The notes under the pieces: generated by a model
Databases searched by the model: none
What the model was told of the DNA's origin: nothing
The model's input: the letters and a program-made list of their open reading frames with translations, nothing else
Origin: Alligator mississippiensis
Lineage: Eukaryota > Chordata > Crocodylia > Alligatoridae
Direction: 5' to 3'
DNA: 64,000 nucleotides
Assembly (NCBI RefSeq): GCF_030867095.1
Contig: NC_081835.1
Location: 47,537,892 to 47,601,891 of the forward strand
Part shown: one piece after another, positions 1 to 12,269 of the stretch
Position numbering within the stretch: position 1 is the stretch's first letter
Layout: the number at the start of each line of letters is the position of its first letter
Program-made: the position numbers and the translations under genes

Positions 1-250
1 GATACTGTACTAACTTTGTAACCTCCAGGCTTGACTACTGCACTGTGCACTATGTAGACTTGCTTTGAAGACAGTCCAGCAGCTGCAGCTGGTGCAGAGC
101 ACAGTTACAGGCCTTCTGACGGGTGGGTCACCAAGGGCACATAGCACAGTGCTCCAAAGTCTGTACTGGTTTCCAATAGCTTCCCAGGTGCAATTAAGGT
201 ACTGGCTTTGACCTATGAGGCTGTAAATGGCCTGGACCCTATGTAACTAA
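1..250 (+). repeat. L2-like LINE, reverse-transcriptase C-terminal fragment (5' part)
   Basis: Forward translation in mixed frames gives SRLDYCT, LQLVQSTVTGLLTGG and SLYWFPIAS, the pattern found near the end of L2/Rex-type ORF2. It runs off the window edge and is interrupted at 250 by a DNA transposon; it resumes at 1211. Confidence 0.65.
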
Positions 251-1202
251 TAGGGCTGTGTGAGGCTTCGGACAGAGCTTCAGATCCGGAGAAGCTTTGG
301 ACGCTTCGGGGTCCAAAGCAGCACATCCGGGTCAAAGCGCTGCCTTGTTCGGCTTCCCGAAGAGCTTTGGAGCTGCCTTGGAGATCCGGCCATAGGGTAT
401 AATGGGGAAACAATAAAATACCTATAACTTTGTTGTTTTTTGTCTGATTTGGATGACATTTTCAGGAGTGGTAGATTCTGCAGAGAGGGTGAAGCCTGTC
501 AAGTGTCAAGAAGATCGGTGCAGGGGTTTGGGGGGAACAGCACCACAAATTCTTGAAAGCAAAACTCCTGTCACATCTAGGCATTACAATATAGTGGGGT
601 GAAAACGGCAGGGCTGGTAGCTCTTACAGAGGCCACAAAGCCTGCCAAGTTTCAAGAAGACTGGTGTAGGCGTTCGGGGGGAACTGCCCCTCAAGCTGCG
701 AACAAGCAAAACTCGTGCCATGGGTGACACTGTGTGTGTTAAGGCGCGGCGCGAGGACAGCTGCAGGGATGGTGGCCCCTGCTGTGGCCAGGATGCCTGC
801 CAGCTGTGGAGGAGATGGGTGCAGGGGGCTCTGGGGCCCTGCACCCCCAGCTGCTGACAGGCAAACAGCCATGACAGGAGTTTGGCTTTCAAGAATTTGG
901 GGTACAGTTTCCCCCAAACCCCTGCACTGATCCTCTTGAGTCTTGGCAGGTTTTATGCTCTCAGCAGAGGCTACCATCTCTGCAAGTTTCATCCAAATCA
1001 GACAAAAAACAACAAAGTTATAGATATTTCATTGATTCCCCATTATACCCTATGGCTGGATCTCCGAGGCGACTCCGAAGCTTCGGAGCCGCTTCGGCCG
1101 GATCGAGGAAGAAGCCCGGTCGGAGCTCCGGATCGTATCGCGGCCATCTGAAGCAGCCAGATCCAAAGCTGGATTGGATCACTGCCGACTCGCACAGGCC
1201 TA
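251..1202. mobile_element. Non-autonomous foldback hAT-like element (952 bp)
   Basis: Flanked by a perfect 8-bp target duplication GTAACTAA (243-250 and 1203-1210), the hAT hallmark. Its ends are TAGGGCTGTGTGAGGC and the complement of TAGGCCTGTGCGAGTC. About 200-bp internal arms are inverted: 378-575 pairs with 862-1070, and a further diverged copy of part of the arm lies at 608-728. No transposase frame is visible. It is inserted in an L2-like LINE. Confidence 0.85.
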
Positions 1203-1210
1203 GTAACTAA

Positions 1211-1600
1211 GGGACCACTTTCTCCCTTATCTCTCATGATAATCCCTAAGGTTAGCTAAGAGCGATCTCTTGCAAATACCTTCAATGAGCCAAGCTTTCT
1301 TGGCAAAAACATGTGGGATGTCATTCTTAGTAGTCACCCCTCAGCTCTGGAACTCCCTTCCCTTTGAGGCCTGCCAGAGGCTGACCCTGATTATCTTCAG
1401 GAAGACCTTCCTGTTGAGGCAAGCATGTAGCAGGCAAGGTTCAACTGTGATATAGGTTTGGGGAGTTGCTATGTAGTTTATCTTAGTGCTCTGTTGGCTT
1501 TTATAAGTTGCTTTATCTTGCTTGCTTGTTTTCTCAGTTGTTTCACTTCCTTTTGTTTGGGCAGCAAATACATCAAATCAATAAACAAACAAACCCATAA
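1211..1600 (+). repeat. L2-like LINE, 3' part
   Basis: Continues the interrupted LINE: the motif TPQLWNSLPFEACQRLTLII, then FRKTFLLRQ, is typical of the ORF2 C-terminus. It ends in a short A-rich tail with AATAAACAAACAAA near 1579-1595. Confidence 0.65.
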
Positions 1601-2512
1601 AAGCAGATAAACGAATTGTGAAACTTCCTAATTGTACACACCCTCTACTTCGCCACTCAAGGTACCAAGCCATGTCTTGGCTTCTTGTACAAAATTCAAA
1701 CTATGAAATGACACGGACATCGTTGGGTTCCAAATCATGCAGTATAGCTATGTGTGCATAGAGCTGCTCCGGTGGCTTCTGCAATAGTAAACCAAGGGCT
1801 GCTATAGGGCTCCCAAACTATGAACACTACATGGTTTTACCACGTCAAATTTTACCCAAAATACAACTGCCAGGCACAGATCTACAGAACTGTTCATACC
1901 TTGAATTAAAATTGTTTCAGCCAAAACACCTTGGGATTAAGGAAGTGGGGTCCTGAGAGACTGCCCCATGGCCAAGGACCCAGCAACTTCAGAGGTCAAG
2001 ACTCTGGGATAGACCCACCAAATGAACTGCCCCAGGACTGCTGCTTAAAGAGCAGCCCACCACCAGGGCAGCCAGCCATGCCCAGGATCCCTGGATCTCC
2101 TTCATGCAACTGGAAGTTTAAAAGCTGCAAGAGTCCTGTCTCAAACTAGAGGAACAGGGCCTGGGATCCCTGGCCTCTGCTCTGTGAAGTTAATATTCAC
2201 TGAAACTGTGAAATTGAGATGAATATGTTTTTGAATGAGCTACCACAGGGTTGGGGACCATATTTTGCCTCAGAAACTCTGTGCTTCAGTGTTTCCAAAA
2301 CTTTTTTTTTTAATTTCCACTTCCTCAGGGATTGCAAACATTGCTGGTTTCTCCTGGATTCAGAATAAAACCTAATTTAAAAAAAAGAGATTCCCCATAA
2401 AACGGAAATCCTGTTTCTCAGCCAGCTCTGACTATGCAGGACAGACCAGCTATCAGACTTGCCTCTGCCCCTTTCACCTGTCTGAACACACCCCTTCCCA
2501 AATCATTTCCCC

Positions 2513-2649
2513 TCACTGCTGGCAGGTGAAGATGCAGGTCCTGGGAAAAGAAAGGATTTTCCTCTCCCTTCTCCAGTTATACTTACTGCCAAAAACATTT
2601 TGACACTTACGGGATTGGGGGAGCTTCTTTCTTTTTCTTGTGAAATAGC
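2513..2649 (-). pseudogene. Membrane-protein family, unit 1: tail exon and terminal exon only
   Basis: Tail exon 2611-2649 (39 nt, acceptor TTGTTAAG, donor CCC|GTAAGTG) reads LFHKKKKEAPPIP in the phase set by the transmembrane exon of the other copies. A terminal exon from 2540 to a stop at 2513 reads TCIFTCQQ. No transmembrane exon is seen in this unit, so it is a 3' fragment or an alternative end for the array. Family not recognised. Confidence 0.45.
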
Positions 2650-3726
2650 CTTAACAATAAGAAAAATTTGTTAGCAGAAGGGCTACAGGGAGAGGGCAAT
2701 GCTCTTTCCCACAGGAACGTGGGTCTTGCTGGTGTGAAGGAAGCATCCAGCCTGGGGATGACTCTGGGCTATCAACCACTTTCTTTTCAGGTTGGCCTGG
2801 GACTCCAGCTCCTCTAAGGGGCATGTGTGTTGGCTGGGGCGGGGGGCTGGCGGGACTGTTATTAGGGATTTTCTGTCTTGCCTTGTGAAGGAGCTTTCAG
2901 CTGCTGCAACATCAAGCATCATATCAAATGTCCCCGAGCTCCAGCCTCCCCCATCCTCCCAAGTACCCCAAGGAGAGGAAGGAGGGTATCTTTAACAGCT
3001 CTGCCCTTCTGCTAGAGAAGTCCCAAACTATGAACACTACACCATGGGTTTTAACCTAAATACAGCTGCCATGCACAGAGCTGCAGAATTTTTCATCCCT
3101 TGAATTCAAATTGTTTAGCCAAAACACCTTGGCCTTGAGGAAGGGGTCTCCAGATAGACTGCCCCATGGGCAAGGACCCAGCAATTTCAGATGTTGAGAC
3201 TCTGGGAGAGACTCAGCAGGTGGACTGCCCCAGGACCGCTGCTTCCAGAGCAGCCCACCACCAGGGCAGCCAGCCATGCCCAAACTCCCTGGCTCTGTCA
3301 TGGAAATGGAGGTTTAAAAGCCGTGGGATCCCTCATCCTAACCAGACAGAGCAACAGGGCCTGGGATTTTTGGCCTCTGCTCTGTGAAGTTAATGTTCCT
3401 GTCATCTTCACTGATGCTCTGAAACTGAGATGAATATATTTTTCACTGTGCCACCTCCAAATCAGGGACAATTTTTGCCTTAGAAACTCTGTGCTTTAGT
3501 GTTTTCAAAACAATTTTTAAAAAAATCCACTTCTTCAGGATGGCAAACATTACTGGTTTCTCACGGGTTCAGAATAAAACCAAATTTCAAAAAAGGAGAT
3601 TCCCCATAAAATGGAAATCCTGTTTCTCAGCCAGTTCTGACTATGCAGGACAGACAAGCTTTCAGACTTGCCTCTGCCCCTTTCCCCTGTCTGAGCACAC
3701 CCCTCCCTAATTATTTCCTCTCAGTG

Positions 3727-3863
3727 CTAGCAATAGAAGATGCAAATCCTGGACAATCAAAGGATTCTCCTTTCCCTGTCCCAGTTATCTTTACAGCTAA
3801 AAACACTGATTCTGTGACACTTACTGGAAGGGATTGGCTTCTTTTACTTTCTTTTTAAATTTC
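3727..3863 (-). pseudogene. Membrane-protein family, unit 2: tail exon and terminal exon only
   Basis: Tail exon 3825-3863 (39 nt, donor CCA|GTAAGTG) reads KFKKKVKEANPFQ; terminal exon from 3748 reads ICIFYC and stops at 3727, two codons earlier than units 1 and 3. The transmembrane exon is absent from this unit. Confidence 0.45.
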
Positions 3864-4562
3864 CTTAAAAAAATAAGAAAAGTTTGTTAGCAGAGGGACT
3901 GCAGGGAGGGAATGATGCTCTTTTCCACAGGAACATGCATCTTGCTGGTGTAAAGGAAGCACCCAGCCTGGGGATGGCTCTGGGTTACCAACCATTTTCC
4001 TTTCAGGTTGGCCTGGGAGTCCAGCCCCTCCAAGGGATGTGTGTGTGTGGCGGGGGGATGGACGGACCATCAGGAATTGTCATTAGTGACCCTCTGTCTT
4101 AACCATCAGGCAACAAACAGATCAACTCTCCTTGGGATTCAGCCTCCCCCATCTTCCCCAATGACCCCAAGGAGGGGAAGGAGTGTACCTGGCTTTATCA
4201 GCTCTGCCCTCCTTCTGCAATAGTAAACCAGGAAGCTGCTTGAGGGCTCCCAAACTATGAGCACCACACCACAAGTTTTACCCTACATACAGCTGCCACA
4301 CAGAGCTGCAGAAATGTTCACCCATTGAATTCAAATTGTTTCAGTCAGAACACCTCGGCCGTGAGGAAGGGGGCTCCTTAGAGACTGCCCCATGGCCAAG
4401 GACCTAGCAATTTCAGAGGTCAAGTGCACTGTCAGGTGGCCTGGCTCTGGGGACCAACTCTGGGGCAGCCAACTCTGACTGCACAGGACAGACCAGCTAC
4501 CAGACTTACCCCTGCCCCTTTCACCCATCTGAATGAACACACCCCATCCCACAGCATTTCCC

Positions 4563-5238
4563 TCAATGCTGACAATTGAAGATACAGATCCTGGGCAAAG
4601 AGAGGATTCTCCTTTTCCTGCTCCAGCTACGCTTACTGCCAAAAATATTGTGACACTTACGGGATAGAAGCAGCTGCTTTTGCTTTCTTTCCATTTAGCC
4701 TTAAAATAAGAAAAGGTTGTTAGCAAAGGGGCTGCAGGGAGGGGATGATGCTCTTTCTCACAGGAACATGGGTCTTGAAAGAAGCACCCAGCTTGGGGAT
4801 GGTTCTGGGTCATCGACCGCTTTCCTTGCAGGTAGGCAAAGGAGTCCAGCTCCTTTAAGGGATGTGAACGTATTGCGGGTGGGGGCAGCACAGGGGGATT
4901 GTTGTTAGGGACCTTCTAATCTGCCTTACTTTGAGAAGGAGCTTTCATCTGCTGCCACATCAGGCATCAGACAAACTCTCCTTTGGATACAGCCTCCCCC
5001 ATCTTCTCTAATCACCCCAGAAAGTGAGGGAGGGTACCTGGGTTTATTACCTCTGCTCTTGCTCGGGGGCGGGGCAGGAGTATTGCATCTGTTACTCACT
5101 TTTTCCACCAGTCTCTGCACCAGAAAAAAGCTGCTACAAGCAGGAGGGCAGTGAGAGAACACACATTGAGGATGGCCAAGGCGATCATGAACACTGCTAA
5201 AGATCCCTGGATCACCACACCGGGGCTGTTGCATTCCT
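4563..5238 (-). CDS. Small single-pass membrane protein, unit 3 (C-terminal exons)
   Basis: Three joined exons: transmembrane exon 5100-5238 (139 nt, acceptor TTAG, donor AAAAA|GTGAGT), tail exon 4661-4699 (39 nt) and terminal exon from 4590 to a stop at 4563. The product ends ECNSPGVVIQGS, a hydrophobic span LAVFMIALAILNVCSLTALL that continues through LVAAFFW, then basic CRDWWKKLNGKKAK and PICIFNCQH. The phases 2 to 1-nt completion fit at both junctions. The 5' exon and start are not identified; a Thr/Ser/Asn-rich candidate lies at 7672-7790. By position next to ANAPC2 it could be a TMEM210-like gene, but I see no firm homology. It may be live or decayed. Confidence 0.5.
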
Positions 5239-5559
5239 CTAACGTTGCACAAAAACACAGGACTCATATCACCTTCCAGGTAGGTGCCGTGCAGCCAGCA
5301 CCCATTTCGCACAGAGGAGGATAAACCATGTAGGCTCCACAGCACGCTCAGCCTGACACCCATAATAAACCCTCCTTGCATGGAGCCCAGGAAGGAACTT
5401 CATAGTCCCTCTACTCTTCCACATGTGAATTATATCTGGCTTGTCCTGAAGATAACCCCCACCCCCTCCCATGATAAACCATCCCACCTCCATGCAATGT
5501 AGCCAGATGAGTCCCTCACAACAACAGGTCCCCAGCCTCTCTCCTTGCCTGCCTGGCCC

Positions 5560-7230
5560 CTTTAGTCAACCCTCTTATCCCATGCATTGTACACAATCTA
5601 GCGACAACTATTCCGTGTCCCTTGCCCCATACCCTCCCAGCAGCCCTGCACACCATCCCTACTGTACCCTCCTGGCATTTCACAACACACTGTTGATGAA
5701 TTTGTGATTTTGTCCTAACCATTCAAGGGACCTTTTCAGTTCCTACCAGAATTAAGCGCTAAGGATTTACTAGCTTTAAAGATGCAGGTCACTTTACTAT
5801 GTTGAATATTTGCTTAATTGTCTAATGACTTTTCAGACAGTTCTGTAAGGTCTCTCTAAAGACATCTAGCAGCTTCCTGATGTTTATTTGGCAAATTTCT
5901 AGTCTTAAGGCTTGGCTACACTGAATACCCCTCTATGTATCCTGTACTATACCAAGCCTGGGCTTTCACAAACCCCTCCCTGCCCCTGCCCACACTCAAC
6001 CTGACACCTCATGAGAACTCAGGTCCTTTACAGTGGCAGTAGAGACCTCACAGTAACCAACGCTTGGTGAATATACGGTGACTGAATCTGCCCCAGGCAT
6101 TCACCTGCAGAGGACATCTCAGAATAACACACTCCATACACCTACCCCAGGGCTCCCACACTCCACACTGATGCCATCACTTGCATACAGTAACACTACC
6201 TCCTTTCACCATTTTTCAGATGCACAAACTGACACTGGGCACAGACAGAAGTGCAGCTCCCCTCCCCACTGTAACTGAGAGCGCTTTGCAGGAAATGCTA
6301 TGAGGGTTACAACAGACACAACCATCCCCTGGAACAAACAGAAGTTCACTGTTGGTTTCGGGGGGGGGAAGATGGCTGTTGGCTGCAGCCTGCAGCTAGT
6401 TTCCCCTAGCAATGTCCCCTCCTCTCTCCCAGCTAGTCCTTGTTTCAGAATGGGGGGGTGGGGAGGGGGCAGGGGGAGCTCATTCTAGGGGTTTCCCAGC
6501 CAGCATTGGAGGGTGGGGTGGGTGAATTTGAGCCCCTCCCCACCTCATGGTGGGGGGGGGGGGGAACGACTCCAATACAGCCACCCAGAGATGACCGTAG
6601 GGTGTGGGCCCTGGGGCAAATCAGCCTGTGCAGGACCTGAACGTGGCAGTGGGGGGTGGTGGTGAGCATCTAGATGCAAAGCCAGCCTGACTCCCTGGGC
6701 CCCACAAAGCGCACGGCCTGGGGCAGTGCCCCGATTCGTACCCCCTTAGGGATGGCCCTAGAGCCACCCCACCCTTCAGAAAGGGCTGAACTCCCTCCCC
6801 CCCCCCCCCAACTGAACTCCCTCCACTCCTTTTCCCCCCTCCCATTCTGAGAACAGCCACAGACTGCCAGGCAGCACAGACAGAAGTTACAGAACATGCT
6901 CTGTTTTGAAATGTCTTCATCTACCCAGCATGCAGATTTTCACCCAATTGGCCATTTTTAAAGCTATATGCAGCTGTGCACTTATGTTTGATCATGCCTA
7001 TAGGTCACTTTTTGTGGCCCAATTGGGTGAAAATTGTCACTTCTACCAACATGTCCCACAACAAAACTGATGCACTGGCACTGACTACTTGCATGATCCC
7101 CCACTTCCCCACTCCTGCTCAACTCCCATAGTCACCCACATGGTGGTAACAACGTGGAAAACAATAGGAACCAAGTGACACAGCTGTGTCTCATGCCACA
7201 CACAGCACATGGGCACTTCCCAATGACCCT
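5560..7230. other. Sequence present in copy A but absent from copy B
   Basis: Homology to copy B stops near 5560 (copy B about 16520) and resumes near 7230, so about 1.67 kb was gained here or lost from copy B. It is rich in CCCTCC and poly-G/C tracts (6361-6369, 6551-6564, 6796-6809). I recognise no gene or transposon family in it. Confidence 0.5.
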
Positions 7231-7671
7231 GGACACACAAATACACCAACATCTTGCACTAACCCTCCATACGCAGATTCTGGCACACCTTATCCCACAA
7301 TGAATATCTCCAGGGACACAGACATGTACACTGATAAACTATCTCAGAATACTTCTTATATGCAGTGACATAGTGATATGTCACAATAAACTTCTCCCCA
7401 CTCATGTTGCCATGTCATAATGTCCTCCTCCTCCCCCACCCATTGGCATGTATCACAATAATCCTGGTTTCCTGGCCACACACTCCCTCCTGCCCCATGT
7501 CATAATAACCCCCTCCCTCTACACACCAACCACAGCACCATGTCAGTAGACACCACTCTGGCACACATGCACCCCAAAGATAGGGTTTTTAGGCTATTCT
7601 ATAGTGCCTCTCATATCCTTCTAATATCTATACTCCTTCTAGTTATGCACTGAATGGCATAACTATAATAC

Positions 7672-7790
7672 CTGTGCTATGTAGTTTATTTTGCTCATCT
7701 CCCTGGGAGGTAATTGTGTCTGTGGGGCAGTGTTTGGGCAAGGGCTATTGTTGCTGTCATTTAGAAATACACCTGTGCTGCTCTGTGTTT
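7672..7790 (-). other. Candidate extracellular exon of the membrane-protein family (copy A)
   Basis: Between a possible acceptor (CGGTAACAG) and donor (CACAG|GTATTA), one frame is open and reads TQSSTGVFLNDSNNSPCPNT, with two N-glycosylation sequons. The matching place in copy B (about 16990-17106) keeps a better acceptor (AATTTCAG) but has a TGA in this frame. The phase does not join simply to the transmembrane exon, so this could be noncoding. Confidence 0.25.
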
Positions 7791-8190
7791 CTGTTACCGA
7801 AGGCAGATTGGAAAAGTATACCTGCCAACTGTAGAGGCAGAGTAAAGTCTGTGGTAGCCATACAATCCCAGGCAGGTTCATTGCTCAATCTGGGACCAGC
7901 CCCTAGGGGAAAATGGACTTACCTTACAGTGCCTAATGTTCTTTGAGATGTGCTGCCGTATACAGGCACTGCAGGGGCACCTGCACCTCATGCCCCAGGC
8001 CTTAAAGATCTGTCAGTCAGCTGTGCTGTACCTTGCCCCTGCTTGGGCTTCAACTTTTCCTAGAGTGCAGAATGCAGGTGTGCAGGACACATGAGAAAGA
8101 GGAGACGGGAGGGTGAGCTGTGGAATTTGAACACAAGCAGTCCGTCTGTGTAGGAGGCCACACGCACACAAAAACTACAGACAGGCAGAT

Positions 8191-9175
8191 ATGAATCATA
8201 GAATCATAGAAAATTAGGGTTGGAAGGGACGTCAGGAGGCCATCTAGTACAACTCCCTGCTCAAAGCAGGACCAGCCTCAACTAAATCATCCCACCCAAG
8301 ACTTTGTCTACCCAGGTATTAAAAACCTCCAAGGATGCAGATTCCACCACCTCTCCCAGTGCTTTACTACTCAGCACTTTACTACTGTCCCAGTGAGAAA
8401 GTTCTTCCTAATATCTAACCTAAACTTCCCTTACTGCAACTGGAGACCACTGCTCTTTGTTCTGTCATCTGTCACCACAGAGAACAGTCTAGCTCCATCC
8501 TCTTTGAAACCCCCCTTCAGGTAGTCGAAGGCTGTTTAAATCCCCCCTCAGTCTTCCCTTCTCTAGACTAAAGAAGCTCAGTTCCCCCAGCCTCTTCTCA
8601 GAAGTCATGTGCCTCAGCCCCTGGACCATTTTCGTTGCCCTCCGCTGGACTCTCTCCAATTTGTCCACATTTTTTCTGTAGTTGGGGGCCCAGAACTAGA
8701 TACAGTACTTCAAATGTGGCCTCACCTATGCTGAATAGAGAGGAGTAAATACTTCCCTCGATCTGCTAGCAACCATTCTACCAGTGCAGCCCGGTATGCT
8801 GATAGCCTTCTTCACAACAAGGGCACACTGTTGGCTCATATTGAGGTTATTGTGCATTGTAACTCCCAGGTCCTTTTCTGTAGGGCTGCTGCTTAGCCTG
8901 TTGGCCCCAGCCTGTACCAGTGCATGGGATTGTTCCATCCTAAACACAGGACTTTGCACTTCTCCTTATGCGGTTTCTTTTAGTCCAATCCTCTGATTTG
9001 TCTAGGTCTCTCTGAATCCTAGCCCTACCCTCCAGCATATTTACTACTTTCTCCAGCTTTGTGTCATCTGCAAACCTGCTGAGGGTGCACTCCATCCCAT
9101 CTTCCAAGTCATTGTTGAAAATGTGATGTACCAGTTCCACAATGTGATCCTTTCCCAGTACGTGGGGTCAGGGGG
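8191..9175 (-). repeat. CR1 LINE, 3' half of ORF2 and 3' end
   Basis: Minus-strand CR1. The 3' end at 8191 shows the typical AATCATAGAATCATAGAA motif, and upstream frames read FADDTKLEKVVNMLEGRARI and AIQRDLD-like sequence in the reverse-transcriptase C-terminus. It is 5'-truncated near 9175 and lies in a segment missing from copy B, so it inserted after the duplication. Confidence 0.85.
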
Positions 9176-9427
9176 AGACTTTCCCCTATTTACTGATGTA
9201 AAAAATGGCTGTGCTGCTGTCCATCATGTTTTATAAAGGGCTGTTTAGAAATCTGCTTCAGGAAGGAGTCACAAGCTTTACAGAGCACCCTGAGTTACAT
9301 GATATCAAAAAGCATCTGCGTCTCTTCCTGGGACCACAGACCTTGGATACACAGACAGAATATTCTATCCTACTTGCTTAGGGCTCCTCAATTTGGCAAG
9401 GTAAGGGACTGGAAGTATAATGTGACA

Positions 9428-9450
9428 CTTCTTCTTCTTCTTCTTCTTCT
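9428..9450 (+). repeat. (CTT)n microsatellite
   Basis: Seven to eight CTT units at the exact point where homology between copy A and copy B breaks. Confidence 0.85.
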
Positions 9451-9479
9451 GTCCTTGTCACAAACTAGATGTTTTTCCA

Positions 9480-10250
9480 GAATCATGTACAAGTAACAAC
9501 CCTTTCAGTTGCTGCAGTGAGGTCCTCCTTCATACAGGTCTCATTCACCAAGGAGTTGGCAAATGAGCATATGCTCAATAGTTTGTACTTCACTGCACTT
9601 GCATATGTTCATGTCGTTAGAGCAGCTTCATGTTTGTTTCTGATTTTCCAGTTTGTGTGTGCAGGTGATCCATGCACCACCATGTTGGCCAATCTAGATC
9701 TGCCCCTCTTGGAAGGTCCTCCTGGGGCTCCAGGTCCATTTCAGAACACCTGATTGCATATAATCTTCCCTACCATAACCTCAGTCGTGCCCCGTCAGCC
9801 ATCGTGTCCCACTTCACAACATTGGTCACAAAACTTGTTCATGTTTTAAACCATTTAGTTACTTCTGTGTAACCACAGAGTGGATGCAGGGGGTCTTCCA
9901 TCTGCTGTGATCTTTCTTTTTGGCTTGTTACCTTTCTTCTGATATCAGATAGTGCAATGCCAGCTAGTAAGTATAAGCAATCCTTTGCTGTTGGCTTTAG
10001 ACATCCTGTTATTTCATGACAGCTGTCATTTAGAATAGGATCTATTTTCTTGGCATGAACTGATCGTACCCATACTGGACATGCATACTCCACAGTGGAG
10101 TAATGCAAGGCAATAGCAGTGGTTCATAATGTAGCTGGGTTTGCTCCCCATTTTGAGGTGACCAACTTCTGAAGTATGTTGTTGCAAGCGCTGACTTTCC
10201 CTTTCGTCTTCTCTACATGTGCTTTGCAAGTAAGTCTCTGAGGACATCAA
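9480..10250 (-). repeat. LINE ORF2 C-terminal fragment
   Basis: Minus-strand translation reads STVEYACPVWVRSVHAKKID, then ILNDSCHEITGCLKPTAKDC and LYLLAGIALSDIRRK, the C-terminal end of a jockey/RTE-type LINE polymerase. Not CR1. A related, more decayed fragment is at 17640-17960. Outer limits are approximate. Confidence 0.6.
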
Positions 10251-10258
10251 GAGGATGG

Positions 10259-11653
10259 GTGTGTAGGGTTAAAAGCTACTTCAGCAAAATGCTTATGTAG
10301 CAAGCTCACTTTTCAGAGTTTGGGTTGAGTCCCAGGCTTGAGAGCCTGCTGTTTTGATTGGTGGAGCCCATCCACCCATCAGGAGGCAGCAGGAGAAATA
10401 AAGTCACACCCCTTTCCTAAGGGGAGGGGGAGAACAGCCCTCCTGGACCTGATTGAAGACTGTAAACTGTCAGGTCCAGAAGACTTCAGGGGCGGAGCCC
10501 TGGAGCGTATAAAAGGAGCAGCATGCCCAGCAGGAGGGGAGATGCAGGAGGGACTCAAGAAAAGTGGTGTTAAGAAAAGCTGGGGAGCTTTCCCCCAGCT
10601 GTTGATGGCACACAGGGCGGTGCACAGAGACTTGGCTCTGGGAGTGGTGTGAGACCGTTCAGGCCCATCATGGTGTGCGGTTCAGTGCACGGAGCCTAGG
10701 CTTTGGGAGCCGCAAATGGCAGCTCGAGCCTACAAACCCGGGAGGGCCAGCGGGCCCCACAGTGCATGGGACAAAGGCCTTGGGGCTGCAGTGAGGCGGC
10801 TCAGGTCCCACTGTTTGGGCTAGCCACCCGGCGTGAGGATGGCTGGCTGGAGCCTGAAGGGCCTGGCCTCTGCTAAGAGAGCCCTCAGTGCCAAGCCAGG
10901 GCATGGGGAAATAGTAATGCTGCAGCGTGAGGCCCAGCACCCAGGAGCCAGCAGCAGTGGTGCAGCAGCTGAGAGGAGCTGAGCCCTTGGTGCCCAGAGT
11001 GGGACACAGGGTGGGGAGGAAACCAGCAGCACGGGAGAGGCCTGGAGAGGTGCTCCAGCAGAGGAGACCCCATTGAGCTGCGCTCGGAGCACCACCACGT
11101 GAGGGAGCGAGAGTCATTGGGCCCTTGGGTCCCACAGGGGAAAGACATTTGGGGCAGGCAAACCCAGAGAAGGGGCTGGGTGAGCAGTCCCCTGCCTAGT
11201 GAAGGCCCTAAGGGTCCGGGCCCTAAGGGTCAAGCCCCAAGGCCTGGTGCTTCCTGGACACCACTCAAGGGACCCCATTGGAAGAAGGACTGTCTCTTGC
11301 CATGGGTCAGGGACTATATTAAGGAATAGATATTAAGATTGTTCATGTTTGCGCCTTATATTTTGTAATTGATGTGTTGTATTGTGATTGTACATAGTGT
11401 TATTTAGGGTTTGACCTTGGTTAGTGGTTAGTGTTCACTGTAAATATATGTATGTGATATTTAGTTTTATGTTTATGTATATTATAACTTAATAAACTGT
11501 ATATAGTTAAGAACTTTGGGCTTGGGTAACTCTATAGAGAAAAGAGGGACCTGCTTGAAATTCTGGCATCCCTCTCACGACACCCCCCTCCTGCCTATCC
11601 ATCCCATTCAATTAAGAATAGAGCACACTCTTGGGTGCACCTGGGTTACACTT
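10259..11653 (+). mobile_element. LTR-like fossil, probably a solitary LTR
   Basis: Starts near TGTGTAGG and ends near GGTTACA. It contains a TATA box (GTATAAAAGG, about 10507) and AATAAA near 11491 in the order expected for an LTR. No internal region and no target duplication were found; family and borders uncertain. It lies inside a segment absent from copy B, so it is younger than that duplication. Confidence 0.35.
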
Positions 11654-12269
11654 AGCATACGCAATGCTATTCTGTGCCTCAATATAATTATAGGAAACTG
11701 AAAACTGAGGTGCCCCATTTTGTGACCTATGTAATGCCTGGCAGTGAGCAGGTTGTAAGAGGATGTGGTTTGACACTTTAGACCTTAGCGAACAGTGTGA
11801 GGCAGGAGGATGCAGTTAATACGTAAATAAGCAAAATGACTGGATGCTGGTAAAGTACAGCTGGCTGCTGCAATGGTATGTTTTTTCAGGCCAGTAAACC
11901 ACACACAAAATTCAGCTGTATCAAGAATAAGTTGTAAAACATGACTGGTTCACTCTCGAAACCACAGTAACACTCCTCTGATACAGTGCCTAAGCAACTA
12001 CAGCAAATTTGAAGTGTCAGTCATCTGACAGCACTTAACACCTTGCCAAACGTTTCTCACAGGACCTCTGGGATGCCTGGCCAGCGGATTCTGGGGATCT
12101 TGACACTGAAGTCCTCCACAGCTTGCAACTGTGCATCTGCAGTATATTACATTATGTGTAAGTGAAGCAAGCTTGTAGTTTGGTAATAAGTCAAGCCAAT
12201 TACTGCAATGGTTCCTTGGTCTTAATCACCACCTCACCCATCAATTCCAAAATTATTCCCAATAATCCC

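Larger units (their letters stand above)
1788..5450 (-). repeat. Tandem triplication of a ~1.2-kb gene-derived unit
   Basis: The word TCCCAAACTATGA recurs at about 1808, 3022 and 4250, giving a period of 1.21-1.23 kb, and the following sequence aligns along each unit. Unit 1 spans about 1788-2999, unit 2 about 3000-4227, unit 3 from about 4228. Each carries a 39-nt tail exon and a terminal exon of the small membrane-protein family; only unit 3 continues into the transmembrane exon. A fourth diverged copy lies at 15.3-17.6 kb. Confidence 0.8.

Noticed and set aside
4331-4891. 186-codon minus-strand open frame across unit 3
   Set aside because: It reads through the 39-nt tail exon in the wrong phase and across its splice sites; the paralogous units do not keep it open.
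5239-5381. Signal-peptide-like start (MGVRLSVLWSLHGLSS) just upstream of the transmembrane exon
   Set aside because: Joining it would need an intron of about 45 nt, and copy B does not preserve the frame.
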